Shown here piece after piece: positions 43,870 through 53,275 of a DNA stretch of 64,000 nucleotides. The notes below the pieces were generated by a model. That model worked only from the letters and a program-made list of their open reading frames with translations, ran no database searches and was not told the DNA's origin. How positions within the stretch are numbered: the first letter of the stretch is position 1; every line of letters starts with the position of its first letter. The DNA is from Mycolicibacterium sp. YH-1 (GTDB lineage Bacteria; Actinomycetota; Actinomycetes; Mycobacteriales; Mycobacteriaceae): assembly GCF_022557175.1 (NCBI RefSeq), contig NZ_CP092915.1, forward strand, positions 7,130,001 through 7,194,000, in the 5' to 3' direction. The translations under genes were made by a program, and so were the position numbers.

Positions 43870-45558
43870 TCAATCTCCGCTCAACTGATCGACGGTTCGT
43901 GTCCGCTCCAGAAGCAACAGCAGTACCGGCAGAGGATGCTCCGCCGCCAGCGCACCGCCTCCAGATGCCAGCGCCGCCGTCAACGCTGACCGATCGTGGT
44001 GGTCCACCACCGGTAGGCCGGCGGCCTCCGGGATGCCAACCTTGTGCACCCGAATCGGACTTCGCTCTCGCGCCCAGTCCAGGAGCGCCGCCATGTCCGG
44101 GTCCTCGTCCTCCGACGGCTGGGTGAGCGCCAGCCGCCCCGCGTACACCTTGCCGGTCGCCCCGTCCACGGTGACATCAGTGTTCGCGAGCCCCCGAAAC
44201 GCGCCCTTGCCGCAGCCCACCACACACGGGGTGTGCAGTTCACGACTCACGACCGCGGCATGCGATGTGGCTCCACCCCGTTCGGTGATCACAGCGCGGG
44301 CCGCGATCATTCCGCCCACGTCGTCGGGGCTTGTGGTCTCGCGGGCCAGCACGACATCCTCGCCATCGTCGAAGGCGTCCTCGGCCGACTCGCCATCGGT
44401 GACCACACGGCCCACTCCGACGCCTGGGCAGGCCGGCAGTCCGGCGGCCACCACCGTGGCATGGGCGAGCGCCGACGGCTCGATGACCGGTGTGAGCAGG
44501 GTGTCGAGCTGGGCGGGCGTGACGCGGGCCAGCGCCGCGTCGATGTCGATCAACCCCTCCCGCTGCAGCGCCACCGCGATGGCGACCGCCGCCTGGGCCG
44601 ACCGCTTCGCCGCTCGGGTCTGCAACAGGTAGAGCTTGCCGGCCTCGACGGTGAACTCGATGTCCTGGACATCGGCGCCGTCCCTCTCCAGCCAGGTCGC
44701 CGCCTCGAGAAGTTGACGGTGAATTGGGGGATGCCTCTCGGCGAGCGCGGACAGGGGCAGCGGATCGCACTTGCCGCTCACCACGTCCTCGCCTTGACCA
44801 CGGGGCAGCCACTCGCCGAATGGCGCGTTCTCTCCGGTCAGCGGGTTGCGGCTGAACAGCACACCCGTGCCCGAATCGTCGTCGAGGTTGCCGAACACCA
44901 TGGCTTGAACGGTGACCGAGGTGCCCGCCATCGTGCCCTCGAGCCCGTGATGACGTCGGTAGGACACCGCGCGCGGTGAGTTCCAGGACTCGAACACCGC
45001 GGTGACCGCGGAGCGCAGCTGCACGAACGGATCGACGGGAACCTGCCCGTCGTCCGGGTTCACGACCTGCCGGAACAGGTCCTGAAATCGCCTATGAGTG
45101 TTCTCGGCGAACGGCGCGCCGCACCGGTCGGCGAGGATCCGTTCGACCTCGCCATTGATGCCGAGGTTCAGCACCGTGTCCATCATCCCGGGCATGCTTG
45201 CCGGGGCGCCGCTGCGGACCGCCACCAGAAGTGGAATGGGTCCGCGGCCGAAAGTGTGATTGGACTCGGCCTCCAACCACGAGATGCCGTCACGAATCTG
45301 CGGCCACAGTCGGGCCATCAGGTCATCGCTTGCCTCGAAGTACTGCTTGCACGCGTCGACCGTCACGGTGAACGCTGGCGGCGTCGGGAGTCCCGCGGCG
45401 CGGATCCTGGACAGACCGTATGCCTTCCCGCCCACCAATGTGCTGGAGAGGATGCGACTGCCGTCGAGACGGACGACAAGCTGCCCCTGCTCGACCCGGC
45501 CGTCCTCTGCCCGGCCGTCGGCGACCGAACCCCCTAGGGCGGACGACGGAGAACTCAC
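43870..45558 (-). CDS. PEP-utilising enzyme, short pyruvate phosphate dikinase-like (PpdK)
   Basis: 562 residues. Contains the PPDK N-terminal ATP-grasp region (about 25-340: LVGGKAYGLSRIRAAGLPTP, VRSGAPASMPGMMDT, VLFSRNPLTGE, DIEFTVEAGKLYLLQTR) and the swivelling phosphohistidine domain (about 395-480: ERGGATSHAAVVSR, His433, and CVVGCG). The C-terminal PEP/pyruvate TIM barrel of full PPDK (near 880 residues) is absent; instead about 80 residues of unassigned sequence end the protein. The same short form is annotated ppdK in M. tuberculosis. Without the barrel it may phosphorylate a different acceptor, as rifampin phosphotransferase does. GTG 45558 has GAGGAG upstream. Confidence 0.87.
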   Translation of the reverse strand: MSSPSSALGGSVADGRAEDGRVEQGQLVVRLDGSRILSSTLVGGKAYGLSRIRAAGLPTPPAFTVTVDACKQYFEASDDLMARLWPQIRDGISWLEAESNHTFGRGPIPLLVAVRSGAPASMPGMMDTVLNLGINGEVERILADRCGAPFAENTHRRFQDLFRQVVNPDDGQVPVDPFVQLRSAVTAVFESWNSPRAVSYRRHHGLEGTMAGTSVTVQAMVFGNLDDDSGTGVLFSRNPLTGENAPFGEWLPRGQGEDVVSGKCDPLPLSALAERHPPIHRQLLEAATWLERDGADVQDIEFTVEAGKLYLLQTRAAKRSAQAAVAIAVALQREGLIDIDAALARVTPAQLDTLLTPVIEPSALAHATVVAAGLPACPGVGVGRVVTDGESAEDAFDDGEDVVLARETTSPDDVGGMIAARAVITERGGATSHAAVVSRELHTPCVVGCGKGAFRGLANTDVTVDGATGKVYAGRLALTQPSEDEDPDMAALLDWARERSPIRVHKVGIPEAAGLPVVDHHDRSALTAALASGGGALAAEHPLPVLLLLLERTRTVDQLSGD

Positions 45559-45762
45559 TACGACTCCTCATGCCAACGTGATGTCACCAAAAACTAGCCA
45601 GGTCTGTGATGAACCTGCCAAGTGGTCTACCTCCCGACAGTAGAAGAGTGTGATGGAACACCGAGCCACATCCCACCGGCACAGCTCCGGAACCACCACC
45701 GCACTTGCCCGCCTCTGAGCGACAAAACGCGTGCTGTCGGTCGGGCGTGCCACGTTGGGTCC

Positions 45763-46116
45763 ATGACTGACCCGGTACGACTGCGCGGCATCGAACTGCG
45801 CTACGCGCTGACCCTGTACCTGTTCCAACACGGACGGTGCACGGTCAAGGAGCTGATCGACGGACTCAGGTGGCAGGGCTTCGAGTTCAGCGGAAGACCG
45901 TCGAAGGCGGTGTCGGACGCGCTGCGATGGGAGACGAAGATCGGGCGCGTCTACCGGCGCGGACGTGGCCTCTACGGGCCGGCGTCGATGCCCCGCTCGA
46001 CCGAGTACCGCATTCATCAGCGGGTGCTTTCGCTGCGGGAGAGGGCAAGCGAGGCCCATTGTCGCTCAGAGGCGGGCAAGTCCGGTGTCGGTTCTGACGG
46101 GCTCGCGGGCCTCTAA
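45763..46116 (+). CDS. small winged-helix-like conserved protein
   Basis: 117 residues. Residues 5-75 (LRGIELRYALTLYLFQHGRCTVKELIDGLRWQGFEFSG, KAVSDALRWETKIGRVYRRGRGLYG) predict a winged-helix DNA-binding fold in which the wing is RVYRRGRGLY. The C-terminal 40 residues are basic and polar. ATG 45763, divergent from the PPDK-like gene 204 bp away, so it is a candidate regulator of it. Family not named; mycobacterial relatives exist as I recall. Its 3' end overlaps the DUF456 stop codon by 4 bp on the opposite strand. Confidence 0.7.
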   Translation: MTDPVRLRGIELRYALTLYLFQHGRCTVKELIDGLRWQGFEFSGRPSKAVSDALRWETKIGRVYRRGRGLYGPASMPRSTEYRIHQRVLSLRERASEAHCRSEAGKSGVGSDGLAGL

Positions 46117-46598
46117 GCCTGCAGAACCCCGACCACCCACACCACCGTCGCCAGCAGCGCGCCGGTCAGCTCGACACCCACCGACAGCGCAACACCCTTG
46201 ATCGCGTGCACCGTCGAGGCCCACGCCCTGCGTTGATCGCGCCGCTTGGCCAGCTCCGCCAGATAGATGCCCAGGACGAACCCCAGCACCAAGCCCAGCA
46301 CGGGCACCACGAAGAACCCGATAATGCCGAGAACGCCTCCCGCGACCAGGCTCCACGTGCCCACGTCGGCGTTCCGCATCCGCCGCGCCGGCCACAGGTA
46401 CTTCGCCAGCAGCGTGGCACCAAGGATCACGGCCACCACCGCCAACGTCACCCACGCCGCGGTCGTCTGCTCCACGAACGCCCACACCGCGATCGCCGCG
46501 AACACCAGCAGCGTGCCGGGCAGGAACGGGATGACGACGCCCACGATGCCGATCGCGATGGCAACCGCCACGAGGGTCAGTCCGAGGGCGTCCATCAC
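46113..46598 (-). CDS. DUF456 family membrane protein
   Basis: 161 residues with four or five hydrophobic helices: GLTLVAVAIAIGIVGVVIPFLPGTLLVF, VTLAVVAVILGATLL, a glycine-rich GGVLGIIGFFVVPVLGLVLGFVLGIYLAEL segment, and a last helix at the C-terminus. FLPGTLL and the glycine-zipper stretch are DUF456 marks. Function unknown. Last gene of a four-gene minus operon, 6 bp after the HAD gene. Confidence 0.88.
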   Translation of the reverse strand: MMDALGLTLVAVAIAIGIVGVVIPFLPGTLLVFAAIAVWAFVEQTTAAWVTLAVVAVILGATLLAKYLWPARRMRNADVGTWSLVAGGVLGIIGFFVVPVLGLVLGFVLGIYLAELAKRRDQRRAWASTVHAIKGVALSVGVELTGALLATVVWVVGVLQA

Positions 46599-46604
46599 CA
46601 GAGC

Positions 46605-47324
46605 TTAGGGGCTCAGCGCGTCGACCTGCCGGGCCAAGTCAACGAAGTCGTCGGCGACCAAGTCGAACTCGCCGTCCTGCACCTTCGGTGGCCTGCGCCC
46701 AGGCCCGCGTTCAAGCGGCCGTGCGACATAAGCCGTCATCAGACCCGCGTCGCGGGCAGCCCGCAGGTCGCTGGGGTGCGCGGCGACCAGGGCGAGTTCA
46801 CTCGGCGCGACGTCGAGCAGATCCGCACAGCCTAGATATGCCTCTGGGTCTGGCTTGTAGTGGTGGAACAGCTCGGCGGAGATCACGCAGTCCCACGGCA
46901 GGCCCGCGCGCTTAGCCATGTTCGTCAGCAGCGATACGTTCCCGTTCGACAGCGTCGTGATGGTCGCCGATCGCTTGAGGAGCGTTAGGCCCGCAACCGA
47001 GTCCGGCCAGGGATCGAGCCGGTGCCACGCACGGTTGAGTTCGTCGACCTCTGGTTCGGGAATCGAGTCGACCCCGGCGCGTTCGAGCAGGTCATCCAGG
47101 ATCAGCCTGTGCAGTGCGTCGATCTTCAACCACGGCAGATCGCCGGTGCGCACGCGGTCCATCGCGGTCGGGTAACCGGCGCGCCAGTCATCGGCGAACT
47201 GCGCCCAGTCCTGTTCCAGCCCATGGCTTTCGCCAAAACTGGTCAGTTCTCGGATGACACTGGTTCGCCAGTCGACCACGGTGCCGAAGACGTCGAACGC
47301 CAACGCCCGCGGCCGCCGCATCAT
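46605..47324 (-). CDS. haloacid dehalogenase, type II
   Basis: 239 residues. The HAD nucleophile motif is ALAFDVFGTVVDWR (Asp near residue 10), motif II is TTLSNGN, the conserved Lys is in HHYKPDPEAY and the acidic motif is VAAHPSDLRAA. VFGTVVDWR and length place it with type II (L-2-haloacid) dehalogenases, which hydrolyse 2-haloalkanoic acids to hydroxy acids; many such annotated proteins have other substrates. Cytoplasmic. Spaced 13 bp from the quinone oxidoreductase and 6 bp from DUF456. Confidence 0.88.
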   Translation of the reverse strand: MMRRPRALAFDVFGTVVDWRTSVIRELTSFGESHGLEQDWAQFADDWRAGYPTAMDRVRTGDLPWLKIDALHRLILDDLLERAGVDSIPEPEVDELNRAWHRLDPWPDSVAGLTLLKRSATITTLSNGNVSLLTNMAKRAGLPWDCVISAELFHHYKPDPEAYLGCADLLDVAPSELALVAAHPSDLRAARDAGLMTAYVARPLERGPGRRPPKVQDGEFDLVADDFVDLARQVDALSP

Positions 47325-47337
47325 TGACTGTTCCTCA

Positions 47338-48303
47338 TCACGGCTCGAGCACTAGCTTTCCCCGAATCTCACCCGCCGCAAGAGCCTCCACGGCAGCACG
47401 CCCCTCCGACAACGGGAAGCGCACAGGTGGCGGCGGCCGCAGTCCCCCAGCGACCAGCCGATTCACGCCCTCGCCGATCTCGGCTCGCGCGCCGGGAGTG
47501 CGATTCACGAACTCGCCAAGCCCCACACCAACGACCGAGACGTTGCGCAGCAGCAGTCGGTTCACCTTGACGGTGGGAATCCCGCCGCCGGAGGCGAATC
47601 CGATGACCAGTAGCCGTCCCTCGGTCGCCAACACCCGGATCGCATCGTCGAAGGCATCGCCGCCGACCGGATCGACCACCACGTCGACACCTCGGCCGTC
47701 GGTGTGATCGCGAACAGCCTGCGCCCAACCGTCAGTCAGCGGCAGCACGACGTCTGCGCCCAGCGACTCGACGAACTCGTTGGCGCCGGTACGGTGCACC
47801 ATCGCAATCACCTTGGCGCCCATGGCCTTCGCGATCTGAATGGCCGCGGTTCCGACGCCGCCCGCCGACCCGAGAACCAGCACGGTCTCACCGGCTCGCA
47901 ACGCGGCCCGGCGCTCAAGCGCGAAGTACATCGTGTAGTAGTTGCCGAGCAGCGCCGTGGCCGAGGCGTCGTCGATACCGTCGGGCGTGGGGATGACGGC
48001 GTCCGGGGACACCGCCACCGCCTCGGCCCAGCCGCCGAGCATCGACAGCGCCGAGACCCTTTGGCCCGGGGTCACACCCGAGCCTGCGGGTGCAGACCGC
48101 ACCACACCCGCGATCTCGGTGCCCGGCACGAACGGGGGGTTCAGCTTCAGCTGGTACTCACCCTTGATCAACAGCAGATCGGGGAAGCAGACGCCGGCCG
48201 CACCGACGTCGACGATCACCGCGGAGTCACCCGCGATGTCATCGACGTCGGTGTAGATCAGGCCAGATGGCCCTGACAGCTCTTGCGCAACAAGGGCTTT
48301 CAC
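47338..48303 (-). CDS. NADPH:quinone oxidoreductase family (zinc-independent MDR)
   Basis: 321 residues of the medium-chain dehydrogenase/reductase family. GroES-like N-terminal domain, then a Rossmann fold with VLGSAGGVGTAAIQIAKAMGAKV, and VDVVVDPVGGDAFDDA. No zinc-ligand cysteines, as expected for the QOR group. GTG 48303 starts 4 bp after the SDR stop, so it is coupled to it. Probably reduces a quinone or enoyl thioester. In the four-gene operon SDR-QOR-HAD-DUF456. Confidence 0.9.
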   Translation of the reverse strand: MKALVAQELSGPSGLIYTDVDDIAGDSAVIVDVGAAGVCFPDLLLIKGEYQLKLNPPFVPGTEIAGVVRSAPAGSGVTPGQRVSALSMLGGWAEAVAVSPDAVIPTPDGIDDASATALLGNYYTMYFALERRAALRAGETVLVLGSAGGVGTAAIQIAKAMGAKVIAMVHRTGANEFVESLGADVVLPLTDGWAQAVRDHTDGRGVDVVVDPVGGDAFDDAIRVLATEGRLLVIGFASGGGIPTVKVNRLLLRNVSVVGVGLGEFVNRTPGARAEIGEGVNRLVAGGLRPPPPVRFPLSEGRAAVEALAAGEIRGKLVLEP

Positions 48304-48307
48304 TCAT

Positions 48308-49174
48308 TCAGCCGAGCTTGAAGGCGGCCTGCTGCGCTGCGGACAGGTCGGTGATCTCGCCCCACTTGGCGGCCACGTCATCGATGGACGGCACGCCGTC
48401 GGAGAACGTGACGCCCGCGTTCTGGAACAGCGCGGTCCGCTGCACCTTGCCGCCACCGACGATGAAGACGGCATCGGTGTCGGGCACCTCCTCGGTGCAC
48501 AGGTAGGCCACCACTGGCGCCACGTACTCGGGCGTCAGCTTGTCGAAGACCTCCTTGGGGAGGATGTCCTCGGTCATGCGGGTCGCGGCGATCGGGGCGA
48601 CGGCGTTGGCCTTGATGTTGTACTTGGCGCCCTCCTGGGCCAGCGTGTTGATCAGACCGACGAGCCCAAGCTTCGCGGCGCCGTAGTTGGCCTGACCGAA
48701 GTTGCCGAACAGGCCGCTGGTCGAGGTCGCGACGACGATGCGGCCGAAGCTCTGCTCGCGAAAGTGCGGCCATGCGGCGCGCAGCACGTTGTAACCGCCG
48801 TACAGGTGCACCTTGAGAACGGCATCCCAGTTCTCGAACGTCATCTTGTGGAACGTGCCATCGCGCAGAATGCCGGCATTGCTGACCACACCGTGGACCG
48901 CACCGAACTCGTCGATCGCGGTCTTGATGATGTTCTCGGCGCCCTCTGCTTCGGCGACGCTGTCATAGTTGGCCACGGCGCGGCCGCCGGCCTCCTTGAT
49001 CTCGGTGACGACCTGGTCGGCCATGTTGTGGCCGGCGCCGCTGCCGTCGCGGCTGCCGCCGAGATCGTTGACGACAACACAAGCCCCCTCGCGGGCCAGG
49101 GTCAGGGCGTACTCGCGGCCCAACCCTCCCCCGGCTCCGGTGACGACGATAACGCGATCCTGCACTCCGGGCAT
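48308..49174 (-). CDS. SDR family oxidoreductase, MFE-2 (hydroxyacyl-CoA dehydrogenase) type
   Basis: 288 residues. VVTGAGGGLGREYALTLAREGACVVVNDLGG with the added DGSGAGHNMAD insertion is the hallmark of the dehydrogenase unit of peroxisomal multifunctional enzyme 2 and its bacterial single-domain relatives. SNAG near 98, catalytic residues in STSGLFGNFGQANYGAAK. Such enzymes oxidise (3R)-hydroxyacyl-CoA in beta-oxidation or steroid side-chain degradation. ATG 49174 has GAGAGGAAC upstream. First gene of the run leading to QOR, HAD and DUF456. Confidence 0.9.
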   Translation of the reverse strand: MPGVQDRVIVVTGAGGGLGREYALTLAREGACVVVNDLGGSRDGSGAGHNMADQVVTEIKEAGGRAVANYDSVAEAEGAENIIKTAIDEFGAVHGVVSNAGILRDGTFHKMTFENWDAVLKVHLYGGYNVLRAAWPHFREQSFGRIVVATSTSGLFGNFGQANYGAAKLGLVGLINTLAQEGAKYNIKANAVAPIAATRMTEDILPKEVFDKLTPEYVAPVVAYLCTEEVPDTDAVFIVGGGKVQRTALFQNAGVTFSDGVPSIDDVAAKWGEITDLSAAQQAAFKLG

Positions 49175-49212
49175 GAAGTTCCTCTCTGTCAATGATGGGC
49201 GAGTCGGCCGAA

Positions 49213-50631
49213 CTAGAACAGCTTTCGGGCCAGCTTCCACGCCTTATCTGTATACGGCGGGTAGATCATCGCGGTTAAGTCGGGTCGGGTTGGCTTGGTC
49301 AGCACCGACTTGCGGTGACTGAACTCCTCGAAGCCGAACCTGCCGTGATAGGCACCCATACCCGACGGGCCGACACCGCCGAACGGCAGTTTGGTGGTGG
49401 AGAACTGGAACAGCAGGTGGTTGACCAGCATGCCGCCGGCCGACACCTCCTTGATGACCCGCTCACGCACGCTCTTGGCCTTGGTGAACAGGTACGCGGC
49501 CAGCGGTTTGGGCCGCGAGTTCACGAAATCGATTGCCTCGTCCAGGGATTTGACCGTGACGATCGGCAGAATCGGTCCGAATATCTCGTCGCGCATCAAC
49601 GGCTCGTCCAGATCCGGGTCGACGACCACCGTGGGCTGGATCTTCATCGCGGCAGCGTCGGATCCACCGCCGACCGCGACCTTTCCCTTGGTGGCGGCCA
49701 GTGAGGCGACCAGCCGATCGAAGTGCCGCTGGTTCACGATGCGCTTACCGGACGGGTCGCCGGCCTCGAACTTCTCAACCGCGTCGCGGATCTTGTCGAC
49801 GAGCTGGTCACGGATCGAGGCGTCGGCCAGGACGTAGTCGGGCGCGATGCAGATCTGCCCGGAGTTGATCAGCTTGGTCCACGCGATGCGCTTGGCTGCG
49901 ACGTCGATATCGGCATCGGCGGCCACGATCACCGGGCTCTTGCCGCCCAGCTCGAGGGTGACGGGGGTCAGGTGCGCGGCCGCGCTCTCGTAGACCTTCC
50001 GGCCGATCTCGGTGCCACCGGTGAAGCACAACTTGTCGAAGCCCTGTGCGATGAGTTCCTGGCTGACCGCGCCGTCGCCCTCGACCACGGCGATCGCATC
50101 GCGGTCCATGTACTTCGGCACCAGCTCGGCCATCAGCGCCGACGACGCCGGTGATACCTCAGAGGGCTTGAGCACCACCGCATTTCCGGCGGCGATCGCA
50201 CCAATCGCGGGCCCCAGCGTCAGCGCGAACGGGAAGTTCCAGGCGCCGATGACGAGCACCGTGCCGAACGGCTCGTACTCGATCCAAGCGCGGCCCGGCA
50301 GCTGCGCCTTCTCCAGCAGCCGGTGCTTGCGCTTGGCCCACTTGCCGACATTCTTGGCGGCGTCGGCCGCCTCACCGGCAGTGCTGGCGATGTCGGCGAG
50401 CCACGCCTCGAACGGCTTGCGACCGAGGTCTTGGGCGAGCGCGTCGGCGATGGCGGACTCGTTCTCGGTGACGAGTCGCTCGAGGGCGCGCAACTGCTGC
50501 TTGCGCCATTCGATGTCCCGGGTACGGCCGGTGGCGAACGTCTTGCGGACCCGGGCGACGACGCCGGGGATATCGAATGTCGTCGCTGCCGAGCTGGTTG
50601 ACGCGGTGACGTCGGTGGATTCTGTGGTCAT
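49213..50631 (-). CDS. aldehyde dehydrogenase family protein
   Basis: 472 residues. Glu227 in TLELGGKSP and Cys261 in NSGQICIAPDY are the catalytic pair; GAWNFP, FTGGTEIGR, EIFGPILPIV and PFGGVGPSG are family motifs. The short length, NSGQICIAPDY and the C-terminal tail ending AWKLARKLF fit the class 3-like membrane-associated or fatty-aldehyde group. It oxidises aldehydes to acids with NAD(P). GGAAGGG lies before ATG 50631. Sits 38 bp upstream of the MFE-type SDR on the same strand. Confidence 0.93.
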   Translation of the reverse strand: MTTESTDVTASTSSAATTFDIPGVVARVRKTFATGRTRDIEWRKQQLRALERLVTENESAIADALAQDLGRKPFEAWLADIASTAGEAADAAKNVGKWAKRKHRLLEKAQLPGRAWIEYEPFGTVLVIGAWNFPFALTLGPAIGAIAAGNAVVLKPSEVSPASSALMAELVPKYMDRDAIAVVEGDGAVSQELIAQGFDKLCFTGGTEIGRKVYESAAAHLTPVTLELGGKSPVIVAADADIDVAAKRIAWTKLINSGQICIAPDYVLADASIRDQLVDKIRDAVEKFEAGDPSGKRIVNQRHFDRLVASLAATKGKVAVGGGSDAAAMKIQPTVVVDPDLDEPLMRDEIFGPILPIVTVKSLDEAIDFVNSRPKPLAAYLFTKAKSVRERVIKEVSAGGMLVNHLLFQFSTTKLPFGGVGPSGMGAYHGRFGFEEFSHRKSVLTKPTRPDLTAMIYPPYTDKAWKLARKLF

Positions 50632-50726
50632 GAACGTCCCTTCCGGACCTGACGAGAACCCGATCCTAACCAACCACCCGGTTGGGCAACAGGGCGTCGC
50701 CAGCCGTTGGGCTAGAGACGGTGCAC

Positions 50727-51746
<1,020 letters not shown>

Positions 51747-51826
51747 TTAGCTAGTCGCTACCGTGCCGACGCCCGACGCCTGGTTGCCAAGACGCGTCGC
51801 CAGCGGCCGTCACCGACGGAGCCGAG

Positions 51827-52462
51827 TTACTCCGACAAAGTCCAGAGCTTGTTCGCCAGGAGGAGCTCCAATTTCTCCACGATCACGCCCAACTCGTCAT
51901 GACTACCGACATAACCGGCGTAGAAGCCCATCCCCCACATCACCGCGACCAGCATCTCGACCAGAGTGGACACGTCGGTGTCCGTGGTGAGTTCACCCCG
52001 GGTGATGGCGTCCGTGACCGCCCAGCTGACGAACGCCCGGGAGGCCTTGAGCGAGTTGTGCTCATCGCGGCTCAGCTCGGGGTGGCGCTGCGACTCCAAT
52101 ACCGACGTCACCAGGAACGCCGCAGACGACCGGTCGCGCGAATCCGCCTGCATCGCAGCCGAGAAGAACGCCGTCAGCCGCTTCAGCAGTGACGTCTCGA
52201 CCTCCGCCTTAGCCATGCCCGCGGCAACGACCATTTCGTTTGTCTTCTCCACTACTTCGCGATACAAGACACGCTTGCTGGCGAAGTAATGATTGATCGC
52301 TGGTCGGGTCAGATCGGCGCGGATCGCGATTGCCTGGAAGGTCGCGGCATCGTAGCCGAGTTCGCTGAAAACCTCCCGAGCGGCTCGCACGATGCGCTCT
52401 CTCGTCTCAGCCGCCTTCGCTGCGGGCGGACGTCCTGGACCCCGTGTTGCGGTATACGGCAC
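51827..52462 (-). CDS. TetR family transcriptional regulator
   Basis: About 211 residues. GRPPAAKAAETRERIVRAAREVFSELGYDAATFQAIAIRADLTRPAINHYFASKRVLY is a canonical TetR DNA-binding domain; the rest is helical. GTG 52462 (MPYTATRGPGRPP) is preferred over GTG 52480. A 19-bp inverted repeat straddles the start codon, suggesting autorepression. Divergent from a second TetR gene, and upstream of the methyltransferase on the same strand by 167 bp. Targets unknown. Confidence 0.88.
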   Translation of the reverse strand: MPYTATRGPGRPPAAKAAETRERIVRAAREVFSELGYDAATFQAIAIRADLTRPAINHYFASKRVLYREVVEKTNEMVVAAGMAKAEVETSLLKRLTAFFSAAMQADSRDRSSAAFLVTSVLESQRHPELSRDEHNSLKASRAFVSWAVTDAITRGELTTDTDVSTLVEMLVAVMWGMGFYAGYVGSHDELGVIVEKLELLLANKLWTLSE

Positions 52463-52476
52463 AGTCAAATTGTGCC
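52458..52476. promoter_or_regulatory. inverted repeat over the TetR start codon, candidate autoregulatory operator
   Basis: GGCACA and TGTGCC, exact inverses, are separated by 7 bp (gtcaaat). The left arm includes the proposed GTG start of the minus-strand TetR gene, so binding there would block transcription or translation start. Confidence 0.5.
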
Positions 52477-52674
52477 ACACGCCGCGTCGGCGTCCGACCC
52501 CAAATCATTGCCGAACTATTTCGTCTTTCCCGCCAGCAAACTGTGAACGACGAATAACGCGGCGTTTCGCAGCCACGGACGACCATTTGCCGATCATGAA
52601 ACGGGATCGCCGACGGGACCGCGCGTGGCCGACTACCTCCCAATGCGAACTATGGTGCTCGCATGGGGGGAACC

Positions 52675-53229
52675 ATGTCACGAGAGTCATACCTGGAGAC
52701 AGGCCTGGACGTGCTGTCCGATCGGGGATACGGCGGCTTGAAGCTCGCCGAGGTGTGCAACCGCCTCGGCGTCACGACCGGCTCCTTCTATCACTACTTC
52801 AGCAGTTGGTCGGCCTACGGCCAGGAACTGATCGCGCACTGGGCGCACAACCGCACGACAGGCCTCGCCGCGGTCATCGATGCCGAACCCGACCCGAGGC
52901 GCCGCGTCGACGTGCTGGTCAAGGAGGCGCTCGTGCTGTCTCACGGCGCTGAGGCGGCGATCCGGGTCTGGGGTTCCATCGATCCAGCGGTGTCCAAGCT
53001 GCAGTCCGAGGTGGACCAGCAGCGTTTCGACGTCCTGGCCGATGCCGCCGTTGAGATCCTGCAGAACGACCACCAGGCACAGGTGTTCGCGACAGCTGCC
53101 CTGTATCTCCTGATCGGCTGCGAGCAGTCCACCCTGCCGAGGGTTCCCGCCGACCTCAAGTGGATCGCCGAGCAGTTACTCAACATGCTGGACACCGGCG
53201 CCTTCAGCACCGTGACCGACGTGAACTGA
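52675..53229 (+). CDS. TetR family transcriptional regulator
   Basis: 184 residues. SRESYLETGLDVLSDRGYGGLKLAEVCNRLGVTTGSFYHYFSSWSAYGQEL is the helix-turn-helix domain, an AcrR-like variant with SFYHYF. ATG 52675 has GGGGGGA upstream; ATG 52663 is an alternative. It is followed 46 bp later by the FUSC membrane protein on the same strand and may regulate it. Confidence 0.88.
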   Translation: MSRESYLETGLDVLSDRGYGGLKLAEVCNRLGVTTGSFYHYFSSWSAYGQELIAHWAHNRTTGLAAVIDAEPDPRRRVDVLVKEALVLSHGAEAAIRVWGSIDPAVSKLQSEVDQQRFDVLADAAVEILQNDHQAQVFATAALYLLIGCEQSTLPRVPADLKWIAEQLLNMLDTGAFSTVTDVN

Positions 53230-53275
53230 CTTCTGCGGGCGCGGCGGTGGCCGCCACGGGTCTACCATCCGGGGC

